The position numbers and the translations under genes are program-made. DNA of 64,000 nucleotides from the NCBI RefSeq assembly GCF_030269685.1, contig NZ_BSTT01000007.1, forward strand, positions 220,239 through 284,238, in the 5' to 3' direction. Under the pieces are notes generated by a model that ran no database searches, was not told where the DNA came from, and was given only the letters and a program-made list of their open reading frames with translations. Positions 1 to 7,347 of this stretch are shown here, piece by piece. Source of the DNA: Actinomycetospora sp. NBRC 106378. Its GTDB lineage: Bacteria > Actinomycetota > Actinomycetes > Mycobacteriales > Pseudonocardiaceae. Positions within the stretch are counted from its first letter, which is position 1. Each line of letters begins with the position of its first letter.

Positions 1-1
1 G

Positions 2-451
2 GCCGACGGCGAGTACGTCGGGCTCGGGCCCGGCGATCCGGTCCGCACGGGGTTCGCGCTCGCCGTCACCGCGGCCACCGGCGCCGGCCCCTACCCGGAG
101 ACCGGGGCGCTCGAGCAGAACGGGGACCGGCCCGGGCTGACGACGGTCCGGGGACGGACGGCGGTCGTCGGTCGCACCGTGCTCCTGTGCGTCGGGTCGT
201 GGGCGCTGGTCCTGCTCACCAGCGGCCGCGTCGCCCCCGAGGTCGACCTGCGCGTGGAGGGGTGGCTCACGGTCGAGCCCTACCTCTGGCTTCCCGACGG
301 CGAGCTCGCCCGCACCCGCCCCGACGGTCGGCTCGGGTGGACGGTCGCGCGGGTCCGGGCCGTCGACGACGCGGCGCACGACATCCCGCGGCTGCCCGCG
401 GAGGCCGACGTCGATCCCGACGCCGCCTACGTCCTCGACCTCACCCGCTGA
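2..451 (+). CDS. C-terminal part of an unidentified protein (5' end outside window)
   Basis: The reading frame is open from the first bases of the window to a TGA at 449-451, giving 149 residues, so the true start lies upstream. An internal GTG at 179 exists, but the frame before it looks equally protein-like (GEYVGLGPGDPVRTGFALAV), so I do not take it as the start. The middle holds one hydrophobic stretch (VLLCVGSWALVLL) and the end is acidic and rich in Asp and Val. I recognise no family. The last 11 bases overlap the convergent DUF3293 gene. Confidence 0.6.
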   Translation, partial: ADGEYVGLGPGDPVRTGFALAVTAATGAGPYPETGALEQNGDRPGLTTVRGRTAVVGRTVLLCVGSWALVLLTSGRVAPEVDLRVEGWLTVEPYLWLPDGELARTRPDGRLGWTVARVRAVDDAAHDIPRLPAEADVDPDAAYVLDLTR

Positions 452-884
452 GGGTCCAGCCCGCGTCGACGGCCGGTCCGGCGTCGCAGGGCACGATCGA
501 CCACGCGGCGGCGCTCCAGCGGAAGATCGCGTCCTGGCCGTGGCGGGCGCCGAGGGCCCGCGCCTCGTCGTCGGTGAGGCCCTCGACCAGCACGCTGCGC
601 TCGGTGTGCGAGCCGTCGGCGGCGCCCGCCTCCGCGTCCCACCGGCGGACGTGCGCGGGGAGCTCGTGGACGAGGGCCTGCTGACGGCGCGCGTTCTCGG
701 CCGGGGAGAACCGCGCCGGGCCGGGGTCGAAGGCGGTGAGGACGTGCACCGGCCCGGCGAAGGGGAACCGGCCCGTCGTCGTACCCGGCGGGGCGGGATG
801 CACCTCGACCGTGCGGCCGTGCAGATCGGGGACCCGCAACCGCGCCCGGCGATAGCCGGCGAAGCGCTCCTCCCGGTCGGTCAC
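441..884 (-). CDS. DUF3293 domain protein
   Basis: This 147-residue protein carries the DUF3293 pattern: a central HVLTAFDPG block, a conserved Asn-Ala-Arg region (AENARRQQALVHEL), a Trp/Asp/Glu-rich middle, and a C-terminal block ending GARHGQDAIFRW that is typical of the family. The family's biochemical role is unknown. I chose the GTG at 884 (VTDREERFAGYRRARL) because the longer frame upstream of it is low-complexity and reads through the gene at 1078. It runs convergent to the gene at the left edge with an 11-base overlap, so no separate terminator fits between them. Confidence 0.7.
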   Translation of the reverse strand: MTDREERFAGYRRARLRVPDLHGRTVEVHPAPPGTTTGRFPFAGPVHVLTAFDPGPARFSPAENARRQQALVHELPAHVRRWDAEAGAADGSHTERSVLVEGLTDDEARALGARHGQDAIFRWSAAAWSIVPCDAGPAVDAGWTLSG

Positions 885-1077
885 GCCCGCATTCTGCCCC
901 CTCCGGTGCGACCGATCGCCTGCTCCGTCGCCGTCCGGCCCACCGCCACCGCGGGAGGCTCGCCGACGCCGGCACGCGGCGGTCGTCGTCGGTCCGCTGC
1001 TCGCGTGGCCGTGCTGATTGTGCCGGGGTGGCGGTAGATCTTGACTTCCCGACGCGGCGGCGGACACCGTCGGGCGG

Positions 1078-1317
1078 ATGACGAAGGATCGGATCACGAA
1101 CGTGCTCGGGGTCCTCGGGGCGATCTTCTGTCTCGTGGCGGTGCTGACCGGGTTCGGCCACGCGTCGGAGAACGACGACGACCACCCCCCCGCCGCGCCG
1201 CCGCCCACCAGCCAGGTCGTCCCGGCCCCCGGGGTCCCCTCGCAGCAGTCGACCGCCCCGGCCGCGCCGGCCGCCCCCGCCGCGCCCCAGGACGACGACG
1301 GGGACGACGACGGCTGA
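1078..1317 (+). CDS. Small membrane-anchored protein with Pro/Ala-rich acidic tail
   Basis: A 79-residue product. Residues 8-27 (NVLGVLGAIFCLVAVLTGFG) form one hydrophobic segment after a short basic start (MTKDR), as in a signal anchor. The remainder is low complexity: a run of Asp, then Pro/Ala repeats including PAAPAAPAAP, ending in DDDGDDDG. No enzymatic motif is visible. It is probably an inner-membrane anchored protein with a disordered extracytoplasmic tail, and no function can be assigned. It stands alone between the DUF3293 gene and the hydrolase, with about 190 bases upstream that could hold its promoter. Confidence 0.55.
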   Translation: MTKDRITNVLGVLGAIFCLVAVLTGFGHASENDDDHPPAAPPPTSQVVPAPGVPSQQSTAPAAPAAPAAPQDDDGDDDG

Positions 1318-1392
1318 CCGGTCACGGCGGACGTCGTTCGCCGAGGGTGAAAGCCGACCCCACCCGCCGTCGGGAAGGTCGACGATCAGCGG

Positions 1393-2139
1393 GTGACCCG
1401 CACCGAGCTCGCCGTCGAGACTCCCGACGGCCCCTGCCGCGCCACGTTGCACACGCCCGAGAGGACGGGCCCGTGGCCCGGGGTCGTGTACTACCCCGAC
1501 GCGGGCGGGGTCCGGGAGACCCTCGCGGGGATGGCGGACGCGCTGGCCGCGGTCGGGTTCGCGGTGCTGCTGCCGGACATCTACCACCGGACGCCGTACG
1601 CGCCCTTCGACACCTCGACGCTGTTCGGCGACCCCGAGGAGTTCGCGCGCCTGACCGCGCTCGCCAGTTCCCTCACGCCGAGCCAGGTCGTCACCGACGC
1701 CCGCGCCCTCGTCGCGGCGTCGACGGCGCGGGCCGAGGTGGCCCCGGGCGGGATCGGCGCGGTCGGCTACTGCTTCGGCGGGTCCATGGCGTTCCGGGCG
1801 GCGGCGGCCGAGCCGGATCACGTGGCGGCGGTCGCGACCTTCCACGGGGGCGGGTTGGCGGCGGCCGACGACCCGTCGAGCCCGCACCTGCTCGTCGGCT
1901 CGATGCGGGCGGCGCTGTACGTCGCCGCCGCGACCGACGACGCGAGCTTCGACGCCGGGGCGCACACCCGGCTGCGGGAGGCGTGCGACGCGGCGGGGGT
2001 CGCCCTGACGCTCGAGACGTACCCCGCGGCGCACGGGTTCGCGGTGCCGGACAACCCGACCCACGACGACGACGCGGACCGCCGCCACCGCGAGACGCTC
2101 GCGGCGTTCCTCAGCGAGCGGCTCCGCCGTCGGGGATGA
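1393..2139 (+). CDS. Dienelactone hydrolase family protein
   Basis: A 248-residue alpha/beta hydrolase of the dienelactone hydrolase (DLH) family, cytoplasmic by lack of a signal peptide. The nucleophile elbow GYCFGG places a Cys at about residue 127. Asp near 182 and His near 214 (AAHGF) complete the Cys-Asp-His triad known for DLH. The length matches the family (230-250). Family members cleave lactones or small esters; the physiological substrate cannot be read from the sequence. The GTG start at 1393 gives the usual N-terminus (TELAVETPDGPCRATLHTP). The last 29 bases overlap the convergent Nudix gene. Confidence 0.85.
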   Translation: MTRTELAVETPDGPCRATLHTPERTGPWPGVVYYPDAGGVRETLAGMADALAAVGFAVLLPDIYHRTPYAPFDTSTLFGDPEEFARLTALASSLTPSQVVTDARALVAASTARAEVAPGGIGAVGYCFGGSMAFRAAAAEPDHVAAVATFHGGGLAAADDPSSPHLLVGSMRAALYVAAATDDASFDAGAHTRLREACDAAGVALTLETYPAAHGFAVPDNPTHDDDADRRHRETLAAFLSERLRRRG

Positions 2140-2533
2140 GCGGCAGGGCGTGCCGTCGGAAGAAGCGGCCGTCGGCGGGGTGGGAGAGCATGCCCGGCAC
2201 CTCGGCAGCCGGGACCCAGCGCGCCTCGGGGTTGGCCGGGTCCAGCGGCCGTAGCTCGACCGCGGGCCCGTGGAACAGGTAGAGCGTGATCGTCTTGTAC
2301 TCGGGCAGGCCGTGGCGCACCGCGGCGCGGCTGAACGAGCCCAGTTCCCGCACGAGCTCGAGGTCGGTCAGGCCGCACTCCTCGTGGATCTCGCGCCGGG
2401 CCGCGTCGAGGACGCCCTCGCCGTCCTCGACGTGCCCCTTCGGCAGCGACCACGTGTGCGAGCGCTGCCGGACGACGACGACCCGCCCGTGCGGGTCGAC
2501 GACGACTCCGCCGGCGGCGCGGCTGCGGAACAT
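2111..2533 (-). CDS. Nudix hydrolase
   Basis: A 140-residue Nudix protein. The Nudix box is complete at about residues 33-55: GHVEDGEGVLDAARREIHEE followed by CGL, with the REIHEE metal-binding acidic core intact. Such proteins hydrolyse nucleoside diphosphates linked to another moiety. The SLPKGHVEDGE context resembles the MutT/Ap4A-type subgroup, but the substrate is not determinable. It lies 9 bases downstream of the DoxX gene on the same strand, so the two are probably co-transcribed. Its 3' end overlaps the convergent hydrolase gene by 29 bases. Confidence 0.85.
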   Translation of the reverse strand: MFRSRAAGGVVVDPHGRVVVVRQRSHTWSLPKGHVEDGEGVLDAARREIHEECGLTDLELVRELGSFSRAAVRHGLPEYKTITLYLFHGPAVELRPLDPANPEARWVPAAEVPGMLSHPADGRFFRRHALPLIPDGGAAR

Positions 2534-2542
2534 CTCCGCAGG

Positions 2543-3031
2543 CTAGGCCAGCGACTTCGCCCGGGCGGCCACCCCGGCGGAGCCGAGCAGGCCCGCCCCG
2601 ATCGCCGCGAGCGCGATCGCCGGGCCGGAGCGCTCGATGCCGAGGGCGTGGTCGAGCGAGAGCTCGCCCGGTCCGGCCGCCGCGACGGCGAACACGACGG
2701 CGGTGAGCACGGCGTTGTACTCCCAGCCGCCCTGGGTCACCCAGGGTCCGTTGTTCCGGTGCACGTGGTACACCGCCGAGCCCATGGCGCCCGAGATCAT
2801 GGTCGCCGCCAGCGGGGTGGCGAGACCGGCGGCCAGCAGGGCGCCGCCACCCGCCTCGGAGACGCCCGCGGCCACGGCGTTGTCCCGCCCCGGCTTGATG
2901 CCCATCGACTCGAAGCCCTGCGCCGTGCCCTCGACCCCGCCGCCACCGAACCAGCCCGCGAGCTTCTGCATGCCGTGCCCGACGAAGAGCAGCCCCACCA
3001 CGAGCCGCAGCACGGCCATCCCGATCTTCAC
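2543..3031 (-). CDS. DoxX family membrane protein
   Basis: A 162-residue integral membrane protein with four hydrophobic segments. The N-terminal block MAVLRLVVGLLFVGHGMQKLAGWFGG is characteristic of the DoxX/YphA family (GH-x-QKL-x-GWFGG). The GTG start at 3031 follows an AAGGAGATCAC ribosome site. Family members have been tied to redox and thiol homeostasis (DoxX with SseA and SodA in mycobacteria), but a specific role here is inference. It precedes the Nudix gene by 9 bases in a likely two-gene operon. Confidence 0.8.
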   Translation of the reverse strand: MKIGMAVLRLVVGLLFVGHGMQKLAGWFGGGGVEGTAQGFESMGIKPGRDNAVAAGVSEAGGGALLAAGLATPLAATMISGAMGSAVYHVHRNNGPWVTQGGWEYNAVLTAVVFAVAAAGPGELSLDHALGIERSGPAIALAAIGAGLLGSAGVAARAKSLA

Positions 3032-3101
3032 GTGATCTCCTTGCCCGACGAAACAGTTGTCTCGTCAAGCTAGACCCCGACAGCAGGCGCGCCGACGACG
3101 G

Positions 3102-3148
3102 GGCGTTCCTGCCGCTGGACGCCAGGAACGACGCTTTCCTGCCACGAG
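3102..3148. repeat. Dispersed repeat family B, copy 1
   Basis: About 47 bases directly downstream of the stop of the GAF-GGDEF gene at 3155. Read on the minus strand it starts CTCGTGGCAGGAAAGCGTCG and continues TTCCTGGCGTCCAGCGGCAG. It is nearly identical over its length to copies at 18988-19036 and 36048-36104. Here the two arms (AGGAACG on one side, CGTTCCTG on the other) make an imperfect hairpin. No coding is evident. It lies between the GGDEF gene and the DoxX promoter region, where it could act as a terminator. Confidence 0.75.
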
Positions 3149-3154
3149 GGCGGG

Positions 3155-4198
3155 TCAGGTCGCCGGGGTCACCTCGACGACCGGTTCCCGCACCCCCGCG
3201 ACACCGGCGTGCGTGGACTGCGTGGCCCGGGCCGACCGGCGGGCCCGCTTGTTCTCGTACATCGCCGCGTCCGCCTCGGCGAGGGCCTGCGCGAACCCGC
3301 CGTCGACGCGGAACGGCGCCACGCCCACCGAGCACGGGACATCCGCGTCAGCCAGTGCCGCCTGCAGCCGGTCGGCGAGCCGGGCGGCGTCGTCGGCACC
3401 GACGGAGGCGACCAGCCCGAACTCGTCGCCGCCGAGCCGGGCGAGCGGGTCACCGGCCCGCACGGCCCCGAGGAGGGCCCGGGCGGTGTGGTGCAGGTAG
3501 CGGTCGCCCGCGTCGTGGCCCTCGGTGTCGTTGACCGTCTTCAGGCCGTCGAGGTCGAACATGACGACCGCCGCCGGATCGCCGAAGCGCCGGAACCGGT
3601 CCTCCTCGCGGTCGAGCCACCGCTGCCAGCCGCGGCGGTTGAGCAGGCCGGTCAGCGCGTCGGTCTCGGCGTCCGACACCGCCCGCTCGAGAGCACGGGC
3701 CGTCTCGACCGCGGCGCTGTCGGCCTCGAGCACGCTCGACAGCAGGCTGGACAGGAGGTCGAGCAGGGTCTCGTGCTCCAGGAACGTCTCGGGCAGCGGA
3801 TCGGGGTTGAGCCCCACGACCGTGCCGAACAGGGAGCCGTCCGGCTGCAGGATGGGCGTGCCCACGTAGGCCCCGACCCGCACGGCGTCCCGCGCCTGGG
3901 CGTCGACGGCCTCGGCGAGGTCGGGCACGAGTGCGGTGTCCGCCACGACCCGCGGCGTGGTGCCGAGGGACATCGTGCGGCAGAGCGAGGTCGACCAGGC
4001 CACCTCGGCTCCGGGCCGGATGCCGTAGGCCCGATCCGCGGTGACGAGCATCGTCTGCCGTCGTCCGATCACGCGGGACACCGCCCACACACCCATCGGC
4101 ACGGTCTCGGCGAGGTAGTCCAAGACCATGCGGCACGCGGCGTCGAACGCCCGGGGCGGCGCCAGCTCCGCCGCCACGTCCTCCAGCGTCGTCGACAC
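3155..4198 (-). CDS. GAF-GGDEF protein, probable diguanylate cyclase (paralogue 1)
   Basis: A 347-residue soluble protein. Residues about 15-155 resemble a GAF sensor domain (GVWAVSRV, then VGAYVGTPILQPDGSLFGTVVGLN). A coiled linker (VETARALERAVSDAETD) leads into a GGDEF domain beginning DALTGLLNRRGW, with an intact RLGGDEF signature. An intact signature means c-di-GMP synthesis from two GTP is plausible. The GTG start at 4198 has GAGGGGGTCACC just upstream. The gene sits head-to-tail behind a close paralogue (4303-5289), separated by a hairpin. No transmembrane segment is visible, so the input signal is likely cytoplasmic. Confidence 0.88.
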   Translation of the reverse strand: MSTTLEDVAAELAPPRAFDAACRMVLDYLAETVPMGVWAVSRVIGRRQTMLVTADRAYGIRPGAEVAWSTSLCRTMSLGTTPRVVADTALVPDLAEAVDAQARDAVRVGAYVGTPILQPDGSLFGTVVGLNPDPLPETFLEHETLLDLLSSLLSSVLEADSAAVETARALERAVSDAETDALTGLLNRRGWQRWLDREEDRFRRFGDPAAVVMFDLDGLKTVNDTEGHDAGDRYLHHTARALLGAVRAGDPLARLGGDEFGLVASVGADDAARLADRLQAALADADVPCSVGVAPFRVDGGFAQALAEADAAMYENKRARRSARATQSTHAGVAGVREPVVEVTPAT

Positions 4199-4275
4199 GG
4201 TGACCCCCTCATCGTCGCAGAATGTCGACTACCGGTACCACCGGAGGTGTCCGGAATACTCGTCGCTGCCCGGAT

Positions 4276-4298
4276 GACCACCCCGTCGGGCGGTGGTC
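4276..4298 (-). terminator. Hairpin between the two GGDEF genes
   Basis: GACCACC at 4276-4282 pairs with GGTGGTC at 4292-4298 across a 9-base loop. It lies 5 bases past the stop of the leftward gene 4303-5289 and before the ribosome site of the next paralogue. There is no U-tract, which is usual at this base composition. It could be a terminator or a processing hairpin. Confidence 0.4.
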
Positions 4299-4302
4299 GG
4301 CC

Positions 4303-5289
4303 CTAGGAACGGGCCTCGGCGCCCTTCCGGGCACGTTTGTCGGAGTACATGGCGGCATCGGCCTCCGACACCGCCTCGGAGAAGCCCGTGGCCACCCCGA
4401 CCGGGGCGACACCGACCGAGCAGGGGGTGCCGGCGGCGTCGAGCACCGCCTGCAGCCGCGCCACCAACGGGCCGGCGTCGTCGGGGCCGACCGTGGCGAC
4501 CACCGCGAACTCGTCCCCGCCGAGCCGGGCCAGCGGGTCGCCGTGCCGGGTGGCGCGACGCAGCGTCTCCGCGGTGCGTTGCAGGTAGCGGTCGCCCGCG
4601 TCGTGGCCCTCGGTGTCGTTGACCTGCTTGAGACCGTCGAGATCCATCATCACCACGCAGGCGGGGTCGCCGAAGCGGCGGAACCGCTCCTCCTCGCGCT
4701 CCAGCCAGCGGGTCCAGCCACGCCGGTTGAGCAGGCCCGTGAGCTGGTCGGTCTCCGCCTCGGAGACCGCCCGCTCCAGCTCCCGGGCCGACTCCACCGA
4801 CGCGGTGTCGGCCTCGAGCACGCTCGACAACAGGCTTGAGAGCAGGTCGAGCAGGCCCTCGTGCTCGACGAAGCCGGGCTCCATCGGCTCCTTGTTCAGC
4901 CCGAGGAGGGTGCCGAACAGGGCGCCGTCGGGCTGCACGATCGGCGTCCCGACGTAGGCTCCGATCTCGAAGTCGAGGGCGGCCGCCGACTCGCGCGGGC
5001 CCGTGAGCTCCGGTCGCGTCCCGACGTCGGGCACCACCCGCGGCGTCTCGCCGGTCACCATCGTGCGGCACATCGCCTCGGTCCAGTAGTTCCCGACGCC
5101 GGGCTCGATGCCGTACTCGCGATCGTGCGCCACGAGGACCGTCTGCCGACCTGCGGCCACCCGGGTGACCGCCCACGCGCCGAGCGGCACGGAGTCGGCG
5201 AGGTAGTCCACGACCATCCGGCAGGCCTGGTCGAAGGCCCGCGGCGGCATCACGTCCGTCACCACGATGTTCTCGTCAGCTGCGCTCAT
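4303..5289 (-). CDS. GAF-GGDEF protein, probable diguanylate cyclase (paralogue 2)
   Basis: A 328-residue protein with the same layout as its downstream neighbour: an N-terminal GAF-like domain (GAWAVTRVAAGRQTVLV, then GAYVGTPIVQPDGALFGTLLGLN), the linker ESARELERAVSEAETDQLTGLLNRRGW, and an intact RLGGDEF motif. I start at the ATG at 5289 (MSAADENIVV) because GGGGGAC lies just upstream; an extension to 5313 has no such site. The closely matching domain order and linkers show a tandem gene duplication. The GAF halves have drifted more than the cyclase halves, suggesting different input signals with the same output. Confidence 0.88.
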   Translation of the reverse strand: MSAADENIVVTDVMPPRAFDQACRMVVDYLADSVPLGAWAVTRVAAGRQTVLVAHDREYGIEPGVGNYWTEAMCRTMVTGETPRVVPDVGTRPELTGPRESAAALDFEIGAYVGTPIVQPDGALFGTLLGLNKEPMEPGFVEHEGLLDLLSSLLSSVLEADTASVESARELERAVSEAETDQLTGLLNRRGWTRWLEREEERFRRFGDPACVVMMDLDGLKQVNDTEGHDAGDRYLQRTAETLRRATRHGDPLARLGGDEFAVVATVGPDDAGPLVARLQAVLDAAGTPCSVGVAPVGVATGFSEAVSEADAAMYSDKRARKGAEARS

Positions 5290-5341
5290 GTCGTCCCCCA
5301 CGAAACACAGCACGCATTGTGAGCGATGTCGTCACCCGCTG

Positions 5342-5776
5342 CTAGGGAGGGGTGACCCGTCTGAGGTGGATCAAGGGGTACGGGAGCCCGTCGGCATCGG
5401 TGTCCGAGCGTCCGGTCCCGACGAACCCGCGGCGGCGGTACCAGGCCCGGGCGGTCTCGTTCTGCTCGTTCACCTGGAGGGTGAGGATCGGGGCCCGGAC
5501 GTCGTCGAGCAGAGCGCTCCCGATCCCTCGCCCGTGCGCGGGCGGGTCGACGAAGAGCATGTCGATCTCACCGCCGCGCGCCGCGAGGAACCCGAGCGGC
5601 TCGTCGTCGGGACCCGTCGCCACCCGCACCGCCGCGCGTGGCAGCTCCTCGCGCAGCCGCGCCTCGAAGGCGTCGACCGCCGCCGCCGTCAGGAAGTCGT
5701 GGGTCGCCTCGACCGCGCGGCGCCAGATGCCGACCAGCGCCTCGTGGTCGGCCGGACCGGCATCTCGCAGCTGCAC
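5342..5776 (-). CDS. GNAT-family N-acetyltransferase, YjaB-like
   Basis: A 144-residue GNAT protein. The N-terminal block (DHEALVGIWRRAVEATHDFL) and the FVDPPAHGRGIGSALL acetyl-CoA loop, followed by VNEQNETARAWYRRRGF and TGRSDTDADGLPYPLIHL, correspond closely to Escherichia coli YjaB. YjaB is known to bind acetyl-CoA, but its physiological acceptor is unsettled. The GTG start at 5776 gives the normal N-terminus (VQLRDAGPADHEAL). The gene is divergent from the MerR regulator with only 38 bases between starts, so the two promoters must overlap. Confidence 0.85.
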   Translation of the reverse strand: MQLRDAGPADHEALVGIWRRAVEATHDFLTAAAVDAFEARLREELPRAAVRVATGPDDEPLGFLAARGGEIDMLFVDPPAHGRGIGSALLDDVRAPILTLQVNEQNETARAWYRRRGFVGTGRSDTDADGLPYPLIHLRRVTPP

Positions 5777-5814
5777 TTGACCCTCACGCGACGTCAGGCC
5801 GGAACCTCTCCATC

Positions 5815-6585
5815 ATGACCGGGATGACGGGGACGGCGCTCACGGTGGGGCAGCTCGCGGAACGCTTCGGGCTCACCGTGCGCACGCTGCACCACTACGA
5901 CGAGATCGGGCTCCTGCGCCCGGGCCGCCGCAGCCCGTCGGGGTACCGCCTGTACACCGACGCGGACGTCGTCCGCCTGCAGCACGTCGTCGTCTACCGC
6001 CGCCTCGGGTTCGCCCTGGAGGACATCGCCGTCCTCCTCGACGACCCGGCGGCCGACGTCGCGGCGCACCTGCGCCGGCAGCGGGACACGGTCACCACCC
6101 GGCTCGACGAGCTCACCGACCTCGTCGTGGCCATCGACCGAGCCCTGGAGGCGGAGATGGACGGAATCCAGCTGACCCGTGAGGAACGTCGGGAGCTCTT
6201 CGGCGAGGGGTTCTCCGACGAGTACCGGGCCGAGGCGCGGGAGCGCTGGGGCGACACCGAGCAGTGGCGGCAGTCCCAGGAGCGGACCGCGCGCTACACC
6301 AAGGAGGACTGGGTCGCGATCACGGCCGAGACGGACGCGGTGAACGCCGCCTTCGTCGCCGCCAAGCGCTCGGGCGCGGCACCGGACTCGGAGGCGGCGC
6401 GCGCCGCGGCGCAGGCGCACGGACGGCAGATCCACGAGCGGTTCTACGACCTGTCCCCCGAGATGCACCGCAACCTCGCGTGCCTGTACGTGACCGACGA
6501 GCGCTTCGCGAAGACGTACGACGACCTGGAGCCCGGGCTCGCGCAGTACGTGCACGACGCCATCACGGCGTACCGGGCGCCGTGA
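5815..6585 (+). CDS. MerR-family regulator with TipAS-like effector domain
   Basis: A 256-residue regulator. Residues about 8-75 form the MerR winged helix (VGQLAERFGLTVRTLHHYDE, then GLLRPGRR and GYRLYTD). A dimerising coiled coil follows (RRQRDTVTTRLDELTDLVVAID). The C-terminal half (GFSDEYRAEARERWGDTEQWRQSQ through TDERFAKTYDDLEPGLAQYVHDAI) is a TipAS-type antibiotic-binding domain. TipA-class proteins activate transcription after binding thiopeptides or other amphipathic drugs. The ATG at 5815 is used; an ATG at 5824 is an alternative, and neither has a strong ribosome site. It is divergent from the acetyltransferase gene, a possible target. Confidence 0.85.
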   Translation: MTGMTGTALTVGQLAERFGLTVRTLHHYDEIGLLRPGRRSPSGYRLYTDADVVRLQHVVVYRRLGFALEDIAVLLDDPAADVAAHLRRQRDTVTTRLDELTDLVVAIDRALEAEMDGIQLTREERRELFGEGFSDEYRAEARERWGDTEQWRQSQERTARYTKEDWVAITAETDAVNAAFVAAKRSGAAPDSEAARAAAQAHGRQIHERFYDLSPEMHRNLACLYVTDERFAKTYDDLEPGLAQYVHDAITAYRAP

Positions 6586-6588
6586 GGG

Positions 6589-7347
6589 TCAGGACGGCGA
6601 GGGCCACCGGCGCGCCTCGGCGATGACCTCCACCAACCGGCCGACCGCGGCGTCGAACACGGCCTTCCCGTGCTCCGCGGTCGCGCCGGTCGGGTCGCCG
6701 ACGTAGCCGTCGGGGCCGAAGTCGTCGGTGAGCCAGCCGAACGACACCGGCTTGCCGAAGCCGATGTGCCGGAAGGTCCTCAGGTCCTCCGGCACGCGTC
6801 GTTCCGCCAGCTCCAGGTGCACCAGGTCGGGACGCAGGTGCAGCATCAGCGACGTCTCCCCGTGGCCGCCGTGGATGCCCATCCCGTACTCGTCCGGCGC
6901 GGAGGTCGTCCCGCCCTGGTCCGCGGGGACCGAGAGGTGACTGAAGAAGGTCCGCAGCCCGAAGCGGCGGCGCAGCTCGCGGCACGCCACCTGGCCGAGG
7001 GCCGAGTTCCCGCCGTGGCCGTTGACGAACAGCAGCCGCGTCAGCCCGCACATGGCCAGGGACTCGCCGTAGTCCACGAGCGTCCGCATCAACGTGTCCC
7101 AGGACAGCCAGATCGTGCCCGGGAACCGGCAGTGCTCGTCGGACTTCGCGACGGCCAGTCCGGGCAGCTCGATCGCAGGCACCCCGGCCGCCTCGACCGC
7201 GGCCCGCGCCGCCGACGACGCCGTGACCCAGTCGGTCGACACCGGCAGGTGTGGTCCGTGCTGCTCGATCGCGCCCAGCGGCAGCACGGCGACGGTGTCG
7301 GGGTCCAGCGCCGCGACCTGTGGGCCGGTCAGCTCCGTGAACAGCAT
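6589..7347 (-). CDS. Creatininase-family amidohydrolase
   Basis: A 252-residue member of the creatininase family. Metal-binding motifs are present: LGAIEQHGPHLPVSTD near residue 27 (Glu, His and Asp ligands), FVNGHGGN near 110, and GIHGGHGETSLML near 155. Known members open cyclic amides (creatinine, lactams) or cleave short peptide-like amides, such as MftE on the mycofactocin precursor. No mycofactocin genes are nearby, so small-molecule hydrolysis is more likely. It is the last gene of the leftward transporter operon; its ATG follows the upstream TAG with no gap. Confidence 0.85.
   Translation of the reverse strand: MLFTELTGPQVAALDPDTVAVLPLGAIEQHGPHLPVSTDWVTASSAARAAVEAAGVPAIELPGLAVAKSDEHCRFPGTIWLSWDTLMRTLVDYGESLAMCGLTRLLFVNGHGGNSALGQVACRELRRRFGLRTFFSHLSVPADQGGTTSAPDEYGMGIHGGHGETSLMLHLRPDLVHLELAERRVPEDLRTFRHIGFGKPVSFGWLTDDFGPDGYVGDPTGATAEHGKAVFDAAVGRLVEVIAEARRWPSPS

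Noticed and set aside
5290..5313. Eight-residue N-terminal extension of the second GGDEF protein
   Set aside because: The ATG at 5289 has a GGGGGAC ribosome site; the upstream start has none.
6589..7347. Mycofactocin-system creatininase MftE
   Set aside because: The protein fits the wider creatininase family, but no mftA-F genes or mycofactocin-type dehydrogenases are in the neighbourhood; its operon encodes an importer.
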